Shown here piece after piece: positions 60,465 through 64,000 of a stretch of 64,000 bases of DNA. The stretch spans positions 55,028,748 through 55,092,747 of the forward strand of contig CM039132.1 of the NCBI GenBank assembly GCA_022036555.1, read 5' to 3'. The notes beneath the pieces were generated by a model, which was not told the DNA's origin, made no database searches, and saw nothing but the letters and a program-made list of their open reading frames with translations. How positions within the stretch are numbered: the stretch's first letter is position 1; each line of letters opens with the position of its first letter. The position numbers were made by a program, and so were the translations under genes. Source of the DNA: Microstegium vimineum. Its lineage: Eukaryota; Streptophyta; Magnoliopsida; Poales; Poaceae.

Positions 60465-61188
60465 TTAGATTTCCTCCAAAATTCCCGTGGACTTAACCAT
60501 TCCATAGAAATGTTGTAGGATTTCAGGATGGCTAATTCTTTTTTCCATAGGGCAATGCAGAAAAAAAAAATCTTATAGGTTTAGAATCCTACAAAATTCC
60601 TTCACAAATCCTTTGTTCTAAAGGGTCCTCAACAAGGAATAAATCGCCGGCCTAGTACTGTTCTATCTCCAGTCGTATCAACCATCTTTCGTTCTATCTC
60701 CAGTTGTATTAACCATCTGACTGATAGTAAATAAAATAAATATTTTAAGGAATTGCCAATCAAGTATTTACGTCACATTCATATTTTTTTCAAAGAAGCC
60801 AGCTGATTTCACAGATTATATACATGCTGGCAAAGGCACTTAGATTTCTCAAATCGCTCGAGCAAATTAACATACAGATACTTATGCCGCCGAATCCATC
60901 TGAGCAGGTAGCATATATGGTCTCACCAACTGTTACACCACCACCTTCACCTTCCATCACTATCCTTCCACCGTCAGGTTGCCTTTACACAACATCACCA
61001 GTTAATAGCTATCTACGATCAGCAACACCACAATAACATCATAACACAGCCAAGGAGAGGAAAGATGGAACCCATTTAGTAACACCACAAGCATTAATCC
61101 AGTCAGATATAACTGCTGCAGCCAACTTATCCATAATCATTGCTTGGTGTTTACACTGGGTACTAGTTACAACAGCATGATAACTACA
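60465..61188. other. 3' flank of the distal SPRY gene
   Basis: No gene. The part after about 60995 has a counterpart at 55080-55250 and is the edge of the duplicated segment. Confidence 0.55.
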
Positions 61189-64000
61189 CTAGCTAGTTTT
61201 TTCAGCGACGCCATTCTCGGCAGGCCCCTCGTTCTTCACTTCATGTGCCTGATGAGGCACCTCGCTCATTGGTTGAGGAACTGGCAGGCTTCCAAAATCT
61301 TGTGGGAAGAACTCAAAGTCTGGCCCAAAGTTGAATTTGACTACGCAGTTTGGCTCGTTAGGCATTGTATACAGTGACGCAGCTGGGAAATACCTCCCTC
61401 CAGGAATGTCCTTGAAGGCACTGCCTTGGCATACTCCATTTTTGAAGTAGCTTATCTCACTTCCTGCATATGCAAGAACCACATAATTTTTAAAGCTTCT
61501 GAACAAATAAAATAATAGATAATGAATTTCTATTACAAAACAAAAGTGTTGGACACATCCTTTTCTAATCATGCATGCAGAATATATTGTAATCTAATGG
61601 GATGCAAAAGCGCACACCTATTACAGCATATGTATTGAACAATGAACACCCAGCATCCCAACATTCTGGCACTAATTGGGTAATTGAAAACCTCTCAAGC
61701 ATAGCAGCATAACCAATTGGGATTTCTGACTACACTATACAAAAATCAATATTAATATTCAGCTTATTCATGTATGGAAGCTACTAAAACATACTTCAAT
61801 AAATAAATACTGAAGATGCACATTCTTATTCATGTCTGGAAGCAACTAGTACCAAATGAAAAAAAAAAAGGTTATACAAGGTGGAAAGGTGCCACAATGA
61901 CAGGAGATGTAAAGTCCCTAAGGTTATACCACAATATATATTTTCAATTAGCATCCTAGCACCATATAGAGTAATAAATCCCTACTGCTATAGATAACAA
62001 GGAATATCATAATATCATAACAACATGCTGGATAAAAGAAAGTGCAAGTAGTTTTGGTGCTGTGGTAATTGGAAAGGGCATGGGGAGAGCACCATAGAAG
62101 AAGCAATTGTGTTTCGCAGGCAACAGGAATAGTTCAGTCAATTTTATTCCTGCAATCCTTTCTTTCAGTATATTGGCATTTAGTAAACTTGATAAAGTTT
62201 GCATTTCTTTCCAGAGACAATATAGGAGGGACTTCCTTTTGTTCATTTTATTCTTTTTCTTGACTAGTCAATCTTAGCACACCATCCTGAACAATATACA
62301 AATGCTTACTCCTTTGAAGAAAAGGAGCACATACTACTGAGAAGAAAACAATGGGAGGCGATTAAACATTTAAACTACTTAATAAAGATGTCCATTATCT
62401 CAGACTGAGCAGAAAAATAACTGGCATGTTCTCCAAATATCATCTATACAGAAAATTTTATGAACTTAACATGCTGGTTTCAGGATAGCATAAGTTGACA
62501 TCATATGCCACTGCTCGCATTCCTTATTATGTGTTGATTCATGAGCGTGCCTCTGCACCTCTGCACTAAACGTCTTCATAATTAAGATGAAAATACATGT
62601 CTCATTGGATTATTGTTTAGGCTTTGGAGATTATTGCAAGATTACTAAAATGAAAAATTGTATCTAGTGTGAACCATGCTGATGTATAAGTTCATACAAA
62701 GTTCAGTAGTCTTATGGTGTCTAAAGAGAGGCCAGGAAATTGAGTAGCAGCCTAACAGGTGAACTGGAAAAAACACAGTGGCAACCTTAAATCAAAGGAC
62801 GGCGGGCGTATAAGACAGACAACTGCAAAGCTTGAGCGATACATTTTCTGCCTAATTCAACATCAGTACACAAATGCTGCATATGATTTATAAACCTTCT
62901 GCAGTCCTACTAATTATTGTATCATTAACAGAATTGTAAAAGTAAGACATTGTCATCTTGAAATCTATAGGCAATTGATTTGTACAATTCTGCAACCAGT
63001 AGTATATATACATCATATTAAATACCGAGACAAACAATTTACCCAAACAATGTACTGCTTTCTTAGTTGGCATTGCAATCTACCATAGACTGACACAAGA
63101 GCTATTAAACCAAGTATACTCACCAGGGACAGGATCCGGCGTCTTCTGCTCCTCCTTAGGGACTTGCACATGAAAAGGCATTCCCTTGTACTGAATCAGG
63201 TCAGGTAGCTTGGGTTCATACCGGTCCCCATCAGGCAGAGAAATGTAGAACCCCAAGACATCTCCTTCCCCATACCCTTCATCAGCATACTTGTCCCTCC
63301 AAGCCTTAGTCACCTTAGCGCCATCGACGTCACGGTACCCAAACCCATAGGCGTCGAAGCCAACAGGCGTCTGGAGGTCAGCCTTGTTGGTAGCCCACCC
63401 AAGGCGGGTGTGGCCGGTAGGGCCGAGGTGCACGACCCTGACCTCGAAGTACCAGGCCCCCGCCGCGATGCCGCGGGTGGCGCGCACCATGCGGAAGCCC
63501 TTGGTGCTGGACGCGGTGAGACGGTCCTCGGAGAGCTCGATCCGCTCGGACTTGAAGACGCGGGAGAGAAGCACAGGCTGGCCAGGCGCGTCGTCGGAGC
63601 GCTCAGCGGCGAGGCGAGTGGCGGGGACGAGGAGGAACTCCTCCTCGCCGCCGCCGCCGGCGTTGGGCCTAGGGTTGGAGCCACCGGCGGCCCCGTTGGC
63701 GCCGTTATGGCCGTGGCCGTGGCCGCCCGGCTGCCGCGCCTTCTTCTTTCCCTTGCGAGAGGCCGGGCGGGTCCAGACGCTGTTGCCGCCCTTCTTCTTG
63801 GACGGCGGCTTCTTGGCGGGCGGCGCCGGCGGCGCGAGCATCATGTGCTTCCCCGCGGCGCCACCAGAGGGGTTGGTGATTCCGTCGTCCGAGGCCAGCG
63901 CGGCGTCGGAGGCGTCGAAGGGGGTCGGGGTCGCGTCGGAGAAGGGAGTGTCCGGATCTAGCGATGCCGGGGTGTCCGGGAGGCTCGGGGTTTGCGCCGC
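61189..64000 (-). CDS. TRO: Ash2-like/TRAUCO SPRY-domain protein, 5' end beyond the window
   Basis: Plant homologue of Ash2, a core subunit of COMPASS-type histone H3K4 methyltransferases in the nucleus. Exon 2 is 61189-61463 and the visible part of exon 1 is 63124-64000, which stays open to the window edge (SLPDTPASLDPDTPFSDATP), so the start is not seen. A basic stretch (KKPPSKKKGG, RKGKKKARQ) may be a nuclear signal. The SPRY domain follows: RSDDAPGQPVLLSRVFKSER, GAWYFEVRVVHLGPTGH, RLGWATNKADLQTPVG, DAYGFGYRDVDG, YGEGDVLGFYISLPDG. Exon 2 continues GSEISYFKNGVCQGSAFKDI to PQDFGSLPVPQPM and ends VAEKTS. All phases agree. Intact as far as visible and probably the functional copy of the pair. 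Confidence 0.9.

Noticed and set aside
1..64000. An undescribed multi-gene system or biosynthetic cluster
   Set aside because: The genes (acyl-CoA synthetase, NLR, isomerase, splicing factor, lipase, X8 protein, Ash2-like) are unrelated housekeeping or defence loci separated by repeats. Lipid links between LACS7 and the lipase are too general to suggest a cluster.

Overview
This window is nuclear DNA of a grass, most probably rice (Oryza) or a close relative. The evidence is the gene structures (many short GT-AG introns, GC-rich first exons), numerous CTCCCTC-type Stowaway MITEs flanked by TA, a Tourist-type MITE, a short Helitron, a LINE tail, Mutator-like elements and a Gypsy-LTR-like stretch. 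There is no operon logic, CRISPR array or prokaryotic feature. I see no multi-gene novel system; the genes are independent loci separated by repeats.

Layout. 0.27-9.0 kb (+): an intact 23-exon peroxisomal long-chain acyl-CoA synthetase of the LACS7 type (702 aa). 9-13.6 kb: repeats, including a 963-bp non-autonomous Mutator-like element with a nested Tourist MITE and a later 198-bp tandem duplication. 13.6-17.1 kb (+): a CC-NB-ARC-LRR resistance-type gene whose two exons do not join in phase. 17.1-21.6 kb: intergenic. 21.9-22.7 kb (+): an intronless ribose-5-phosphate isomerase with a one-base frameshift, followed by a degenerate copy of its own 3' end. 26.3-31.7 kb (+): an 11-exon RED/SMU2-like splicing factor gene with a one-base phase problem in exon 8. 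33.3-34.5 kb (-): an intact single-exon class 3 lipase of the plastid phospholipase A1-I type.

35.9-37.8 kb: a decayed LINE 3' end with an internal 272-bp duplication. 40.7-41.4 kb: a MITE next to a 420-bp Helitron. 43.7-48.5 kb: a complete Mutator-like element (4,823 bp, roughly 115-bp terminal inverted repeats, perfect 9-bp target duplication) carrying a broken mudrA-type transposase and a nested Stowaway. 49.5-51.5 kb (+): an X8/CBM43 protein with a probable GPI anchor (callose-binding type). 52.6-54.4 kb: LTR-retrotransposon-like DNA rich in short inverted GCGTCCG motifs. 55.4-58.5 kb and 61.2-64.0 kb (both -): a tandem duplication of an Ash2-like/TRAUCO SPRY gene. The distal copy is open and runs off the window; the proximal copy is a pseudogene.

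A recurrent pattern deserves attention. Five otherwise well-conserved coding regions (NLR, RPI, RED, X8 and the MULE transposase) each fail by a single base in a short homopolymer, while LACS7, the lipase and the distal TRAUCO copy are clean. This may be base-level assembly error as much as true decay, and the raw reads should be checked before calling any of these genes dead.
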